From Pseudoxanthomonas koreensis (GTDB taxonomy: Bacteria; Pseudomonadota; Gammaproteobacteria; Xanthomonadales; Xanthomonadaceae): a DNA stretch of 64,000 nt. The notes beneath the pieces were generated by a model. It made no database searches. It was not told the origin of the DNA and saw nothing but the letters and a program-made list of their open reading frames with translations. Location: the NCBI RefSeq assembly GCF_010093225.1, contig NZ_PDWM01000001.1, forward strand, positions 157,239 through 221,238. Reading direction: 5' to 3'. Positions 51,605 to 63,990 of this stretch are shown piece by piece. The translations under genes were made by a program, and so were the position numbers. Positions within the stretch are counted from its first letter, which is position 1. Each line of letters starts with the position of its first letter.

Positions 51605-52534
51605 ATGGATCTCGAGGACTGGTCGACCCGTCTGAAGGTCTTCGCCGACGCCACCCGCGTGCGCCTGCTGGCCCTGCTCGAGCTGGAGGAGCTGACGGTG
51701 GCCGAACTGTCGTCGATCACCCGGCTGGCGCAGCCGCGCGTGTCCACCCACCTGGCCCGGCTGAAGGAGGCCGGCCTGGTGCGCGACCGCCGTGCCGGCG
51801 TGTCGGCCTATTACCGCTTCGACGAAGCCGCGCTCGACCCGGCCCAGCGCGCGCTGTGGCAGGCGCTGAGCACCGGCAGCGACGACCCGCTGCTGCGCCA
51901 GGACGCCGAGCGCCTGCCGACCGTGCTGGCCGCGCGCGCCGCCGACCAGAACTGGGCCGACAGCGTCGCCGGCGACATGGAGCGCCACTATTCGCCCGGC
52001 CGCACCTGGGAAGCGCTGGCGCGCAGCGCGCTGCCGCTGCTGGAGACCGGCGACGTGCTCGTCATCGCCTCCGGCGACGGCGTGCTGGCCGAGCTGCTGG
52101 CCCCGCATTCGCACCGCTACGTCTGCATCGACACCAGCGCGCGCGTGGTCGCCGCCGCCAGCGAGCGCCTGCGGAGGCTGGCGAACGTGGAGGTCCGCGA
52201 GGCCGACATGCACGCGCTGCCGTTCAAGGACGCCAGCTTCGACCTGGTGGTGCTGATGCATGCCCTGACCTACTCGGCCAGGCCGGCGCAGGCCGTGGCC
52301 GAGGCGGCGCGGGTGCTGCGCAAGGGCGGGCGCCTGCTGCTGAGCAGCCTGGCCCGGCACGAGCACAAGGCGGTGGTGGAAACCTACGGCCACGTCAACC
52401 TCGGCTTCCCGGGCAAGGAACTGCGCCGGTTCGCCGAGAAGGCCGGGCTGGAGGTGACCAGCCTGGAAACCGTGACCCGCGAACGCCGCCCGCCACATTT
52501 CGAGGTGATCTCGCTGATCGCCCTCAAGCACTGA
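51605..52534 (+). CDS. ArsR-family regulator fused to a SAM-dependent methyltransferase domain
   Basis: A 309-residue two-domain protein. Residues 1-90 are a winged helix ([39 protein letters not shown]). Residues about 130-309 are a class I methyltransferase fold: [17 protein letters not shown] (glycine loop, altered), [20 protein letters not shown] and [12 protein letters not shown]. It is 10 bp from metH. In many proteobacteria ArsR-type SahR proteins repress methionine-cycle genes in response to S-adenosylhomocysteine. A methyltransferase-like domain would suit SAM/SAH sensing, so a SahR-like role is inferred. The ATG is preferred to a TTG one codon upstream. Confidence 0.85.
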   Translation: MDLEDWSTRLKVFADATRVRLLALLELEELTVAELSSITRLAQPRVSTHLARLKEAGLVRDRRAGVSAYYRFDEAALDPAQRALWQALSTGSDDPLLRQDAERLPTVLAARAADQNWADSVAGDMERHYSPGRTWEALARSALPLLETGDVLVIASGDGVLAELLAPHSHRYVCIDTSARVVAAASERLRRLANVEVREADMHALPFKDASFDLVVLMHALTYSARPAQAVAEAARVLRKGGRLLLSSLARHEHKAVVETYGHVNLGFPGKELRRFAEKAGLEVTSLETVTRERRPPHFEVISLIALKH

Positions 52535-52544
52535 GTCACGCCCC

Positions 52545-56383
<3,839 letters not shown>

Positions 56384-56409
56384 TACCGACCGGGTCGCCC
56401 CCTGCTTCC

Positions 56410-56547
56410 TGTAGGAGCCCACTTCAGGGGGCGACCCGACGAGGTCGGAAGGCACGACGTGATACCACGCGTGCTCCCCGGAGCGACTGCGTTGAACCCC
56501 GCTGCGTTCCGGCACCACCGGGTCGCCCCCTGAAGTGGGCTCCTACA
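56410..56547. repeat. Long palindromic repeat, family 1 (copy 3)
   Basis: A 138-bp copy with ends TGTAGGAGCCCACTTCAG and its complement. It is intergenic between metH and the SDR gene. A partial unit, CGGGTCGCCCCCTG, stands just upstream at about 56392-56405, a remnant of another arm. Confidence 0.9.
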
Positions 56548-56597
56548 GGGGGGAGCCGCGGCCCGTACAATGGGCGCCCCCTGCCCCGGAGCCCGCC

Positions 56598-57368
56598 ATG
56601 CAGCCCACTTCCGTCCGCGCCGTGATCACCGGTGGCGTCTCCGGCCTCGGCCTGGCCGTGGCCACGCGCCTGGTCGCCGACGGCGGCAAGGTCGCCCTGC
56701 TCGACGTCAACGACGCCAAGGGTGCCGAAGCCATCGCCACGCTCGGCGACGCCAACGCCCGCTACTTCCGCACCGACGTCACCGACGAAGCCGGCGTGGC
56801 CGCCACCCTCGACGCCGCGCGCGGGTTCCTCGGCGGCCTCAACGCCGCGGTCAGCTGCGCCGGCATCCTCGGCTCCGGCCGCATGCTCGGCAAGGACGGC
56901 CCGATGCCGCTGGACGGCTTCGCCCGCACCGTGATGGTCAACCTGGTCGGCAGCTTCAACGTGGCCAAGGCCGCGGCCAGCCTGATCCAGCACAACGAAC
57001 CGGGCGAGGACGGCGAACGTGGCGTGATCGTCAACACCGCCTCGGTTGCCGCCTACGAAGGCCAGATCGGCCAGGCCGCCTACTCCGCCTCCAAGGGCGG
57101 CGTGGTCGGCATGACCCTGCCGATGGCGCGCGAACTGGCCCGCTTCGGCATCCGCGTCATGACCATCGCCCCGGGCGTGTTCTGGACGCCGATGGTCGAC
57201 GGCATGCCGCAAGCCGTGCAGGACTCGCTGGCCGCCACCATCCCCTTCCCCTCGCGCCTGGGCCAGCCGGACGAATTCGCCGATACCGTCGCCTTCATCC
57301 TGCGCACGCGGTACCTCAACGGCGAGACCATCCGCCTCGACGGTGCCACCCGCCTGGCGCCGAAGTGA
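56598..57368 (+). CDS. SDR family oxidoreductase, 3-hydroxyacyl-CoA dehydrogenase type II-like
   Basis: A 256-residue classical short-chain dehydrogenase. TGGVSGLGLAVA (about residues 11-22) is the cofactor loop with VALLDVND following. NTASVAAYEGQIGQAAYSASKGGVVGMTLPMAREL gives the Ser-Tyr-Lys catalytic set (YSASK). FWTPMVDGMP and LNGETIRLDGATRLAPK resemble human HSD17B10-like 3-hydroxyacyl-CoA dehydrogenases. A role in branched-chain acyl-CoA oxidation is likely but not proven. Confidence 0.85.
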   Translation: MQPTSVRAVITGGVSGLGLAVATRLVADGGKVALLDVNDAKGAEAIATLGDANARYFRTDVTDEAGVAATLDAARGFLGGLNAAVSCAGILGSGRMLGKDGPMPLDGFARTVMVNLVGSFNVAKAAASLIQHNEPGEDGERGVIVNTASVAAYEGQIGQAAYSASKGGVVGMTLPMARELARFGIRVMTIAPGVFWTPMVDGMPQAVQDSLAATIPFPSRLGQPDEFADTVAFILRTRYLNGETIRLDGATRLAPK

Positions 57369-57499
57369 CCACCGCGATGCCATGCGCCGCCACGCGCGGA
57401 TGCCTCGCACGGCCGCAGCCCAAGCCTCCTCCCGGGCGCGAGCGCGAGCCTGCCTGATCCACCACCGAATCCCCTTGCAGATCCAGACCGGTCGAACCC

Positions 57500-58066
57500 A
57501 TGAGAGCCAGCGAAATCAAGAAAGGCAACGTCGTCGAGTACAACAACGGCGTCTACCAGATCCGCGACATCGAGCGCAGCTCGCCGCAAGGCCGCGGCGG
57601 CAATGTCCGCTTCCGTTTCATCATGTACAGCGTGCCCGGCGGGGCCAAGCTGGACGCCAGCTTCGACGCCGACGACAACCTGGTCGAGGTTGAACTGCTG
57701 CGCCGCCAGGCCACGTTCTCGTACAAGGACGGCGAGGCGTTCGTGTTCATGGACGACGAGGACTACACCCCGTACACCCTGGATCCGGACGCGATCGGCG
57801 ACGCCGCCGGCTACATCACCGACGGCCTGTCCGGCATCTACGTGCAGGTGATCGACGAGCAGCCGGTGGCGATCCAGCTGCCGCAGCACGTGACCCTGGA
57901 AGTGATCGAGACCCCGCCGGAACTCAAGGGCGGCACCGCGACCAAGCGGCCGAAGCCGGCCACGCTCAGCACTGGCATCGAGATCATGGTTCCGGAGTAC
58001 ATCACCACCGGCGAGAAGATCCTGGTCAACACCACCACCGGCGAGTTCGGCGGCCGCGCCGACTGA
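57500..58066 (+). CDS. yeiP: Elongation factor P-like protein (EfpL/YeiP)
   Basis: A 188-residue three-domain EF-P paralogue that relieves ribosome stalling at polyproline-type sequences. [34 protein letters not shown] and [23 protein letters not shown] match YeiP, as does the C-terminal GGRAD. The tip of domain I reads SSPQGRGGN, without the modified Lys/Arg of canonical EF-P. It is 131 bp after the SDR gene. Confidence 0.93.
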   Translation: MRASEIKKGNVVEYNNGVYQIRDIERSSPQGRGGNVRFRFIMYSVPGGAKLDASFDADDNLVEVELLRRQATFSYKDGEAFVFMDDEDYTPYTLDPDAIGDAAGYITDGLSGIYVQVIDEQPVAIQLPQHVTLEVIETPPELKGGTATKRPKPATLSTGIEIMVPEYITTGEKILVNTTTGEFGGRAD

Positions 58067-58086
58067 GGCGGGACGGGTCCGTCCCC

Positions 58087-58220
58087 TGTAGGAGCCCACT
58101 TCAGGGGGCGACCGGGCAGGCTTTGGAGGCGCTGCGTTCAACCGCCCGGCTCCGGAGCGTTCGCGTCGAGCGCGGTTGCTCCAGACGGCCTCGGGTCGCC
58201 CCCTGAAGTGGGCTCCTACA
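58087..58220. repeat. Long palindromic repeat, family 1 (copy 4)
   Basis: A 134-bp copy with ends as in copy 1. It lies between the convergent yeiP and DUF4105 genes, and its right end provides the TAG stop of the DUF4105 protein (final residues ASSL). Probably a bidirectional terminator by folding. Confidence 0.9.
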
Positions 58221-60054
58221 GGGAGCTCGCGGGCTGGGCGGCGAGTTCGCGCAGGCGGACGCCCACCAGGGCCAGGTTGGCTTCGGTGCCTTCCAGCGCT
58301 TCGCGGCGTGCCGGCGACAGCAGGCCGCGGATGCCGGCCTCCAGGTTCGCCGCCTGCGCATCTCGACGGGCTGCGTCCTCGCGCACGCGGCCGGCCAGTA
58401 CCGCGCGTTCCGCGTCCTGCGGCAGGCCGTAGCCTTCCACATCCTCCAGCCATGACGCCGGCCGGCTGAAGGCGCCGCCCAGGCGCAGGAACTCCTGCAG
58501 CGACCCGGCGATGTCGGGCCCGGCTTCGGCAAGGCCGCGCCCGCGGCCCAGCCAGCGCCGCTTGAGTTCGTCCCGGGCCAACGCCTCCTGCTGCCGCAAC
58601 GCGGCCGCTTCCAGCACCAGCAGCGCGGCAGCACCGCGCAGGCCCGACGCGCGCAACGCGGGCTGGCGCGACAGCGGCGGCAAGGCCAACCATGCCGCGG
58701 CATCGGCCGGCTCCAGGCCCTGCTCATCGCGGGCCACGGCGTACATCGCGTCGTAGTGCGCGTCGGCCGCCTCGAAGTAGTAGCCCAGGCGGGCCTGCGC
58801 GGCCACGTCGCCGGGAATCCGCGACTCGTTGGTCGCGCCGGCCGCCCGCAGCCGCCGCAGCAGTCCGTTCGGCGTGATGCTGGCCAGCGGCAGCGCCGCC
58901 AGCCGCGGCACCGCGTCGTGCAGCAGCTTCCAGGTCTCCACCGCGCAGTTGTTGCTGATGAACAGGTAACGGCCGTCGTAGCTCCAGTGCAGTTGCGCCG
59001 CGCGCGTGGCCAGCGCCTCGATCTCGCCGCGCTCCAGCGCCAGCGGCACCGAGCGCAGGCCGCGCAGTTCCACCTTCGTGTACTCGTCCACCACCTGTCC
59101 CAGCGGCAGCGCGAACAGGCGCGAGGGGTAGGAGCCGGTCAGTCCGCGCCAGCTGGAGATCTGCACGTCGCCGACGAAGGCGCGGAACGAGAGCACCAGG
59201 TGGTGCTGCAGGTCCAGCCGGCAATCGGGGCCGCGCGGGCGTCCGGGCGCGCACACCACGATCCGCAGCATGCTGTGGCCCCAGCGGCTCATCGGCTGTT
59301 GGTTGCCTTCGGCCAGCAGGTAGTCGATTTCGAAGATGCGCTCCGGGTCCAGCGTGGCCGGCTCCCCGAACTCGCGCACCGCGTCACGGACGAACTGCAG
59401 CCCGGGCGCGCACGCGGCCGCCGCGTCCGCATCGACTGCCACGCCGAAGCGCGCATCGAACCAGGCCTGCAGCGCCGGGCGCCGGCAGCGGTAGTCCGGA
59501 TCCAGCAGGTAGTGCTCGAGGTTGACCGCCACGTATTCGCGCGGCGACGCCAGTTCGTACGCGTCGGGACTGCGGTCGCGGAAATCGTTGCGCGCGCGCC
59601 GGCCCGGGCCCGGCACTGCGACCTGCCAGCCGGCCAGGTCGAGCAGGCGCGGGTCGGACGACAGGCGGCCGGACGGCGTGCGGTCGTAGAGATGGGCCAG
59701 TTCGTGCAGCAGCGCGGCCAGCGCCGCGCGGGTGGCCGGGTCGCCGTCGCCTGCGTCGGGAGCGCGCGCCATCCAGTCCTCGAGCAGGCGCCGGTCCAGG
59801 CCGATCGCCCGCCCGCGGGCGCGGCCATGCACGCCGGCGGGCAGGTCGTCGCGCCAGCGCAGTTCGACCGGACGATCCAGTGCGTCGCTCCAGGCCGGCG
59901 GCAGGCGCGACAGCGCCTGCGCGACCAGTTGCGCGCTTGCTTCCTGCTGCGCCGGCGTCAGTTCGCCCGTCGCCTGCAGCAGCGGCGCGGCAGCCGCGTC
60001 GGTGGCGGCGACCGCCAGCCATGCCGCGGCCAGCGCGGCCAGGAGGCGCCGCAT
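58216..60054 (-). CDS. DUF4105 family exported protein
   Basis: A 612-residue protein with a signal peptide (MRRLLAALAAAWLAVAATDA). An HExxH-like LLHELAHLYDR (about residues 115-125) points to a zinc-metallopeptidase-like site in the N-terminal region. The central DUF4105 domain has RWGHSMLRIVVCAP (about 279-292) and FISNNCAVETWKLL (about 394-407), the conserved His and Cys of a permuted papain-like (NlpC/P60-type) fold. A cell-envelope hydrolase role is plausible; no substrate is known. It lies 19 bp downstream of the DUF2388 gene. Confidence 0.8.
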   Translation of the reverse strand: MRRLLAALAAAWLAVAATDAAAAPLLQATGELTPAQQEASAQLVAQALSRLPPAWSDALDRPVELRWRDDLPAGVHGRARGRAIGLDRRLLEDWMARAPDAGDGDPATRAALAALLHELAHLYDRTPSGRLSSDPRLLDLAGWQVAVPGPGRRARNDFRDRSPDAYELASPREYVAVNLEHYLLDPDYRCRRPALQAWFDARFGVAVDADAAAACAPGLQFVRDAVREFGEPATLDPERIFEIDYLLAEGNQQPMSRWGHSMLRIVVCAPGRPRGPDCRLDLQHHLVLSFRAFVGDVQISSWRGLTGSYPSRLFALPLGQVVDEYTKVELRGLRSVPLALERGEIEALATRAAQLHWSYDGRYLFISNNCAVETWKLLHDAVPRLAALPLASITPNGLLRRLRAAGATNESRIPGDVAAQARLGYYFEAADAHYDAMYAVARDEQGLEPADAAAWLALPPLSRQPALRASGLRGAAALLVLEAAALRQQEALARDELKRRWLGRGRGLAEAGPDIAGSLQEFLRLGGAFSRPASWLEDVEGYGLPQDAERAVLAGRVREDAARRDAQAANLEAGIRGLLSPARREALEGTEANLALVGVRLRELAAQPASSL

Positions 60055-60073
60055 CGCCCGGCCCTGCCGCGGC

Positions 60074-60397
60074 TCAGTCGCGGGCGAGGATCGCCCGCGC
60101 CAGCTCCAGGTCGCTGGCCTGGCGCGCGTCCGCATCGTGTTCGCGCATCACCCGCAGCGCAGCTTCCAGGCGGGCACTGCGCACGCGGCCGTCGCTGGCG
60201 ACGAAACCGGCGGCATCCTCGCGCGCCTCGCGGACCAGCTTGTCGTTGCCCGAGGAGCTGTCCGAGGAAGCGCCGCTGCCGGCGGAGGAGGCGCCGGCCG
60301 AGGTACCCGCCGAAGTGCCGGCGAAGCTGCCGGCCAGCGCGGGCGTGGCCACGCACAACAGCGCAAGCGCGGCGGGGAGGACGATGGACTTCTTCAT
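60074..60397 (-). CDS. DUF2388 family small exported protein
   Basis: A 107-residue secreted protein: signal peptide ending TPALAG, a Ser/Gly/Ala-rich mature N-terminus (GTSAGTSAGASSAGSG), then the conserved segment AREDAAGFVASDGRVRSARLEAAL and SDLELARAILARD. This is the DUF2388 pattern known mainly from Pseudomonas and relatives, usually next to DUF4105 genes. No function is established. The start at 60397 gives a clean signal peptide; the longer frame to 60439 does not. Confidence 0.82.
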   Translation of the reverse strand: MKKSIVLPAALALLCVATPALAGSFAGTSAGTSAGASSAGSGASSDSSSGNDKLVREAREDAAGFVASDGRVRSARLEAALRVMREHDADARQASDLELARAILARD

Positions 60398-60484
60398 GTA
60401 CGGGATCTTGGCTGCCGCAGGACCGCGGCCGGTGCGCAAAGACTAACCCGGACACTGCCACGGGTGCCGGAATTGCATCGCGGA

Positions 60485-61873
60485 TCAGGGGTCGAACAGC
60501 TTGCCCGGGTTCAGGATCCCGTCCGGATCGAACACGCGCCTGACCCCGCGCATCAGCTCCACTTCGGCGTCGTTGCGGGTGCTGTCCAGGTAGGGCTTCT
60601 TGACCAGGCCGATGCCGTGCTCGGCGGAGATGCTGCCGCCGTGCGCCTTGAGCGCCTGCGCCAGCAGCTTGGTCACGTGCTCGCACTGGGCGACGAAATC
60701 GGCATCGGAGGTGTCGTCGGGCTTGAGCACGTTGATGTGCAGGTTGCCGTCGCCGATGTGGCCGAACCAGACCACCTCGAAATGCGGGTAGGCCTGGCCC
60801 AGCAGCGCCTGGGTTTCGGCCAGGAATGCCGGCATCGCCGAGATCCGCACCGAGACGTCGTTCTTGTAGGGCTTGTAGCGCGCCACCGCCTCGGTGATGC
60901 CCTCGCGCAGGCGCCAGATCTGCGCGGCCTGGGCGTCGGACTGGCTGATCGCGCCGTCGGCGACCCAGCCCTGCTCCATGCAGTGCTCGAAGGCGGCCAT
61001 CGCCGCGACCTCGGTGGCCTCGTCGTCGCTGGCGAATTCGGTGACCACGTAGTACGGGTACTCCCCGTCCAGCGGCTTCTGCGCGCCGTGGGCGAGGACG
61101 TGGCGCAGGGCGCAGTCGGTGAAGAACTCGAACGCCTCCAGCCGCAGGCGGCCGCGGAACTCGGCGAACACCTGCATCAGCACTTCGAACGAGGGCAGCG
61201 CCAGCAGCATGACGTTGCTCGGCGGCGGCGGGTCGGTGAGGCGCAGGATGGCTTCGACGACGATGCCCAGGGTGCCTTCGGAACCGACCATCAGCTGGCG
61301 GAAGTCGTAGCCGCTGGAATTCTTGACCAGGCCGCGGTTGAATTCGAGCACCTCGCCGGCGCCGGTGACCACGGTCAGGCCAGCGATCCATTCGCGGGTG
61401 TTGCCGTAGCGGATCACGCGGATGCCGCCGGCGTTGGTGGCGATGTTGCCGCCGATGGTGCACGAACCGCGGGCGCCGAAGTCGACCGGATAGACCAGGC
61501 CGTGTTCGCGGGCGGCGTTATGCACCGCTTCGAGGACCATGCCGGCCTGCACGGCGAGGGTGCGGTCGACGGGGTCGAATCCGAGCACGCGGTTCATGCG
61601 TTCCAGGCTCAGCACCAGTTCGCCGTTGGCGGCGACGGCGCCACCGGACAGGCCGGTGCGGCCTCCGGAGGGGACGATGGCGACGCGATGGCGGTTGGCC
61701 CAGCGGACGATGGCCTGGACTTCCTCGACGGTGGCCGGGAGGGCAATGGCCAGGGGCGCGGGCGTCCAGCGCCGGGTCCAGTCGCGGCCGTAGTGTTCGA
61801 GGTCGGCGGGGTCGGTCTTCAGGCGCAGGTCGGGCAGCGTCTGCCGGAGGTCGGCCAGGCGAGGGTCGGTCAT
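60485..61873 (-). CDS. FAD-binding D-2-hydroxyacid dehydrogenase (D-2-hydroxyglutarate dehydrogenase-like)
   Basis: A 462-residue VAO/GlcD-family flavoenzyme. IVPSGGRTGLSGGAV (about residues 66-80) and GSCTIGGNIATNAGGI (about 135-150) bind FAD. The C-terminal FHIGDGNLH-type motif appears as GHIGDGNLHINVL, and SAEHGIGLVKK holds the metal/substrate His. Sequence and the divergent neighbour serA fit D-2-hydroxyglutarate dehydrogenase, which removes the D-2-hydroxyglutarate produced by SerA. D-lactate dehydrogenase is the alternative. Confidence 0.85.
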   Translation of the reverse strand: MTDPRLADLRQTLPDLRLKTDPADLEHYGRDWTRRWTPAPLAIALPATVEEVQAIVRWANRHRVAIVPSGGRTGLSGGAVAANGELVLSLERMNRVLGFDPVDRTLAVQAGMVLEAVHNAAREHGLVYPVDFGARGSCTIGGNIATNAGGIRVIRYGNTREWIAGLTVVTGAGEVLEFNRGLVKNSSGYDFRQLMVGSEGTLGIVVEAILRLTDPPPPSNVMLLALPSFEVLMQVFAEFRGRLRLEAFEFFTDCALRHVLAHGAQKPLDGEYPYYVVTEFASDDEATEVAAMAAFEHCMEQGWVADGAISQSDAQAAQIWRLREGITEAVARYKPYKNDVSVRISAMPAFLAETQALLGQAYPHFEVVWFGHIGDGNLHINVLKPDDTSDADFVAQCEHVTKLLAQALKAHGGSISAEHGIGLVKKPYLDSTRNDAEVELMRGVRRVFDPDGILNPGKLFDP

Positions 61874-62137
61874 GGGGGGACTGGCTGGGGAAGCATGCGT
61901 GCGGGAGTGTCGAAGCGTGCCAGCGGCACTGTGTCGCGTCCAGCGCGGGAGCACGCCAACCACCCAATGCGTTTCACCCGCAACTTTACCCGCACCACCA
62001 TTCCCCCAACCCACCACACACCGTGTTCCGCGCAACACCGCAAAACGCTTTGCCGCAGTGCGTCAAAACGCGTGTTCGTTCTGGCATAGTTGATCGCTCC
62101 CGCCGCCCCCATCGGCCATCACCGGAAGCCGCCGCGC
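61874..62137. promoter_or_regulatory. Divergent promoter region, D2HGDH-like gene and serA
   Basis: 264 bp without a gene, clearly richer in A+T between about 61960 and 62095 than its surroundings, as expected of a shared promoter region. It contains CGCAAAACGC and TCAAAACGCG, two similar decamers at about 62038-62047 and 62059-62068, which might be a regulator site. No convincing -35/-10 pair was found. Confidence 0.4.
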
Positions 62138-63379
62138 ATGTCGCCAAAGAAGACCTCGTTCCCGAAATCGGACATCCGCGTGCTGCTGCTTGAAGGGGTC
62201 AGCCAGACCGCGCTGGAGACATTCCGGGCGGCCGGTTACCAGCAGATCGAATTCCACGAGAAGTCGCTGCCGGAGGACGAGCTGAGGGCGCGGATCGCCG
62301 AGGCGCACATCGTCGGCATCCGCTCGCGCACGCAACTGACCGCCGGGGTGCTGGCGGAGGCCAAGCGGCTGATCGCGGTGGGCTGCTTCTGCATCGGCAC
62401 CAACCAGGTCGACCTGGAGGCGGCCGAGCTGGGCGGCGTCCCGGTGTTCAACGCGCCCTACTCCAACACCCGGTCGGTGGCCGAGCTGGTGGTGGCGCAG
62501 GCGGTGCTGCTGATGCGCGGGATCCCGCAGAAAAACGCGGAATGCCATCGCGGCGGCTGGTCGAAGTCGGCCACCGGCAGCCACGAGGTGCGCGGCAAGA
62601 CCATCGGCATCATCGGCTACGGCCACATCGGCACCCAGGTCGGCGTGCTGGCCGAGGCGCTGGGCATGCAGGTGCTGTTCCACGACATCGAGACCAAGCT
62701 GTCGCTGGGCAACGCGCGCTCGGCCGGCGGGCTGGACGAACTGCTGGCGCGTTCGGACGTGGTCACCCTGCACGTGCCGGAGACGCCTTCGACGAAGAAC
62801 ATGTTCGGCGCCGCGCAGATCGCTGCGATGAGGCGCGGCGCGCACCTGATCAATGCCTCGCGCGGCTCGGTGGTCGACATCGACGCGCTGGCCGCGGCGC
62901 TGGAGTCGGGCCACGTCGGCGGCGCGGCGGTGGACGTGTTCCCGGTGGAGCCCAAGGGCAATGCCGAAGCATTCGTCTCGCCGCTGACCCGGTTCGACAA
63001 CGTGATCCTGACCCCGCACGTGGGCGGCAGCACGCTGGAGGCGCAGGACAACATCGGCGTGGAAGTGGCGGCCAAGCTGGTGCGCTACAGCGACAACGGC
63101 AGCACGCTGTCGGCGGTGAACTTCCCCGAGGTCACCCTGCCCGGGCACGAGGACAGCCTGCGCATCCTGCACATCCACCGCAACGTGCCGGGCGTACTGT
63201 CGAAGATCAACGAGATCTTCAGCCGCCACGCGCTCAACATCGACGGCCAGTTCCTGCGCACCGACGCGAAGGTCGGCTACGTGGTGATCGACGTGGCTGC
63301 CGACGAGGCGCAGGGCGCGGCGCTGCGCGAGGAGCTGGCGGCGATCCCGGGGACGCTGCGGACGCGGGTGCTGTACTGA
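62138..63379 (+). CDS. serA: D-3-phosphoglycerate dehydrogenase
   Basis: A 413-residue NAD-dependent enzyme for the first step of serine synthesis, length as in E. coli SerA (410). IIGYGHIGTQVGVLAEALGM (about residues 155-174) is the NAD loop. GAHLINASRGSVVDIDAL and the catalytic His in LTPHVGGSTLEAQ (about 289-301) are intact. A C-terminal ACT domain (about 335-413, ILHIHRNVPGVLSKINEIF) gives serine feedback control. The last codons and stop are duplicated just downstream. Confidence 0.96.
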   Translation: MSPKKTSFPKSDIRVLLLEGVSQTALETFRAAGYQQIEFHEKSLPEDELRARIAEAHIVGIRSRTQLTAGVLAEAKRLIAVGCFCIGTNQVDLEAAELGGVPVFNAPYSNTRSVAELVVAQAVLLMRGIPQKNAECHRGGWSKSATGSHEVRGKTIGIIGYGHIGTQVGVLAEALGMQVLFHDIETKLSLGNARSAGGLDELLARSDVVTLHVPETPSTKNMFGAAQIAAMRRGAHLINASRGSVVDIDALAAALESGHVGGAAVDVFPVEPKGNAEAFVSPLTRFDNVILTPHVGGSTLEAQDNIGVEVAAKLVRYSDNGSTLSAVNFPEVTLPGHEDSLRILHIHRNVPGVLSKINEIFSRHALNIDGQFLRTDAKVGYVVIDVAADEAQGAALREELAAIPGTLRTRVLY

Positions 63380-63398
63380 CGGGGCTGTACTGACGGGA
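63371..63398. repeat. 14-bp tandem duplication at the serA stop
   Basis: CTGTACTGACGGG plus one base occurs twice (63371-63384 and 63385-63398). It copies the last two serA codons and TGA. It is followed by two further GCCGGGCAG units that merge into the REP at 63419. This looks like slippage next to a REP. Confidence 0.7.
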
Positions 63399-63418
63399 GC
63401 CGGGCAGACGGGAGCCGG

Positions 63419-63442
63419 GCAGTCGGGCAAGCCCGGCTCTAC
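63419..63442. repeat. Single GTAG-type REP (family 2) at the Nudix stop
   Basis: GCCCGGCTCTAC with an opposite imperfect arm CGGGC, the half-unit form also seen at 6292. On the minus strand its GTAG supplies the TAG stop of the Nudix gene (final residues WLAR). Confidence 0.75.
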
Positions 63443-63990
63443 CGCGCCAGCCACCTGGAAGCCATGCGCCGCATCGATCCGTCGCTGGCCGGATCGATGG
63501 CGACTTCGGCGACGTCGCGCCAGGCCAGGTCATGGGACTCTTCGCCGACCACGAACTGCTCGTCCGTCCCGGCGCGCACCACGTAGCGCACGTCGTAATG
63601 CCAGTGCCCCGGCACCTCGCCCCGCTCCGGGATCCAGTGCCGGTCCAGGTCGAAGATCGCCCCGTCCTCCAGGCGCAGTCCGGGCACGCCGGTCTCCTCT
63701 TCGGCCTCGCGCAGCGCCACCCGTGCCAGGTCGGCGTCGCCGTCGGCATGGCCTCCCGGCTGCAGCCAGCGGTCCAGCTTGCGGTGGTGGGTCAGCAGGG
63801 TGCGGCGGCCGTCGGCGCTGACCACCCAGGCCGAGCCGGTGAAGTGCCCTTCCAGGCGGGCGCGCAGGAACGGGCCACGGGTGTCGGCCAGCAGGACGAG
63901 GAACTCGTGGACGGTCTCGGCCTCGTCCGGCCAGCGCCGGCCGTAGTCGACGAGCTGGCTGGCCAGGGGGCGTTCTCCGGGAGGGGGCAT
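63439..63990 (-). CDS. Nudix hydrolase
   Basis: A 183-residue Nudix-fold pyrophosphohydrolase. The Nudix box reads GGHADGDADLARVALREAEE followed by ETGV (about residues 78-101). The catalytic REAEEE helix is intact, although the first Glu of the GX5E part is Ala, as in several members with GGHADGD. The Nudix substrate is not predictable. The ATG at 63990 gives a plausible full-length protein; 10 bases beyond it the window ends. Its stop lies in a REP. Confidence 0.86.
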   Translation of the reverse strand: MPPPGERPLASQLVDYGRRWPDEAETVHEFLVLLADTRGPFLRARLEGHFTGSAWVVSADGRRTLLTHHRKLDRWLQPGGHADGDADLARVALREAEEETGVPGLRLEDGAIFDLDRHWIPERGEVPGHWHYDVRYVVRAGTDEQFVVGEESHDLAWRDVAEVAIDPASDGSMRRMASRWLAR

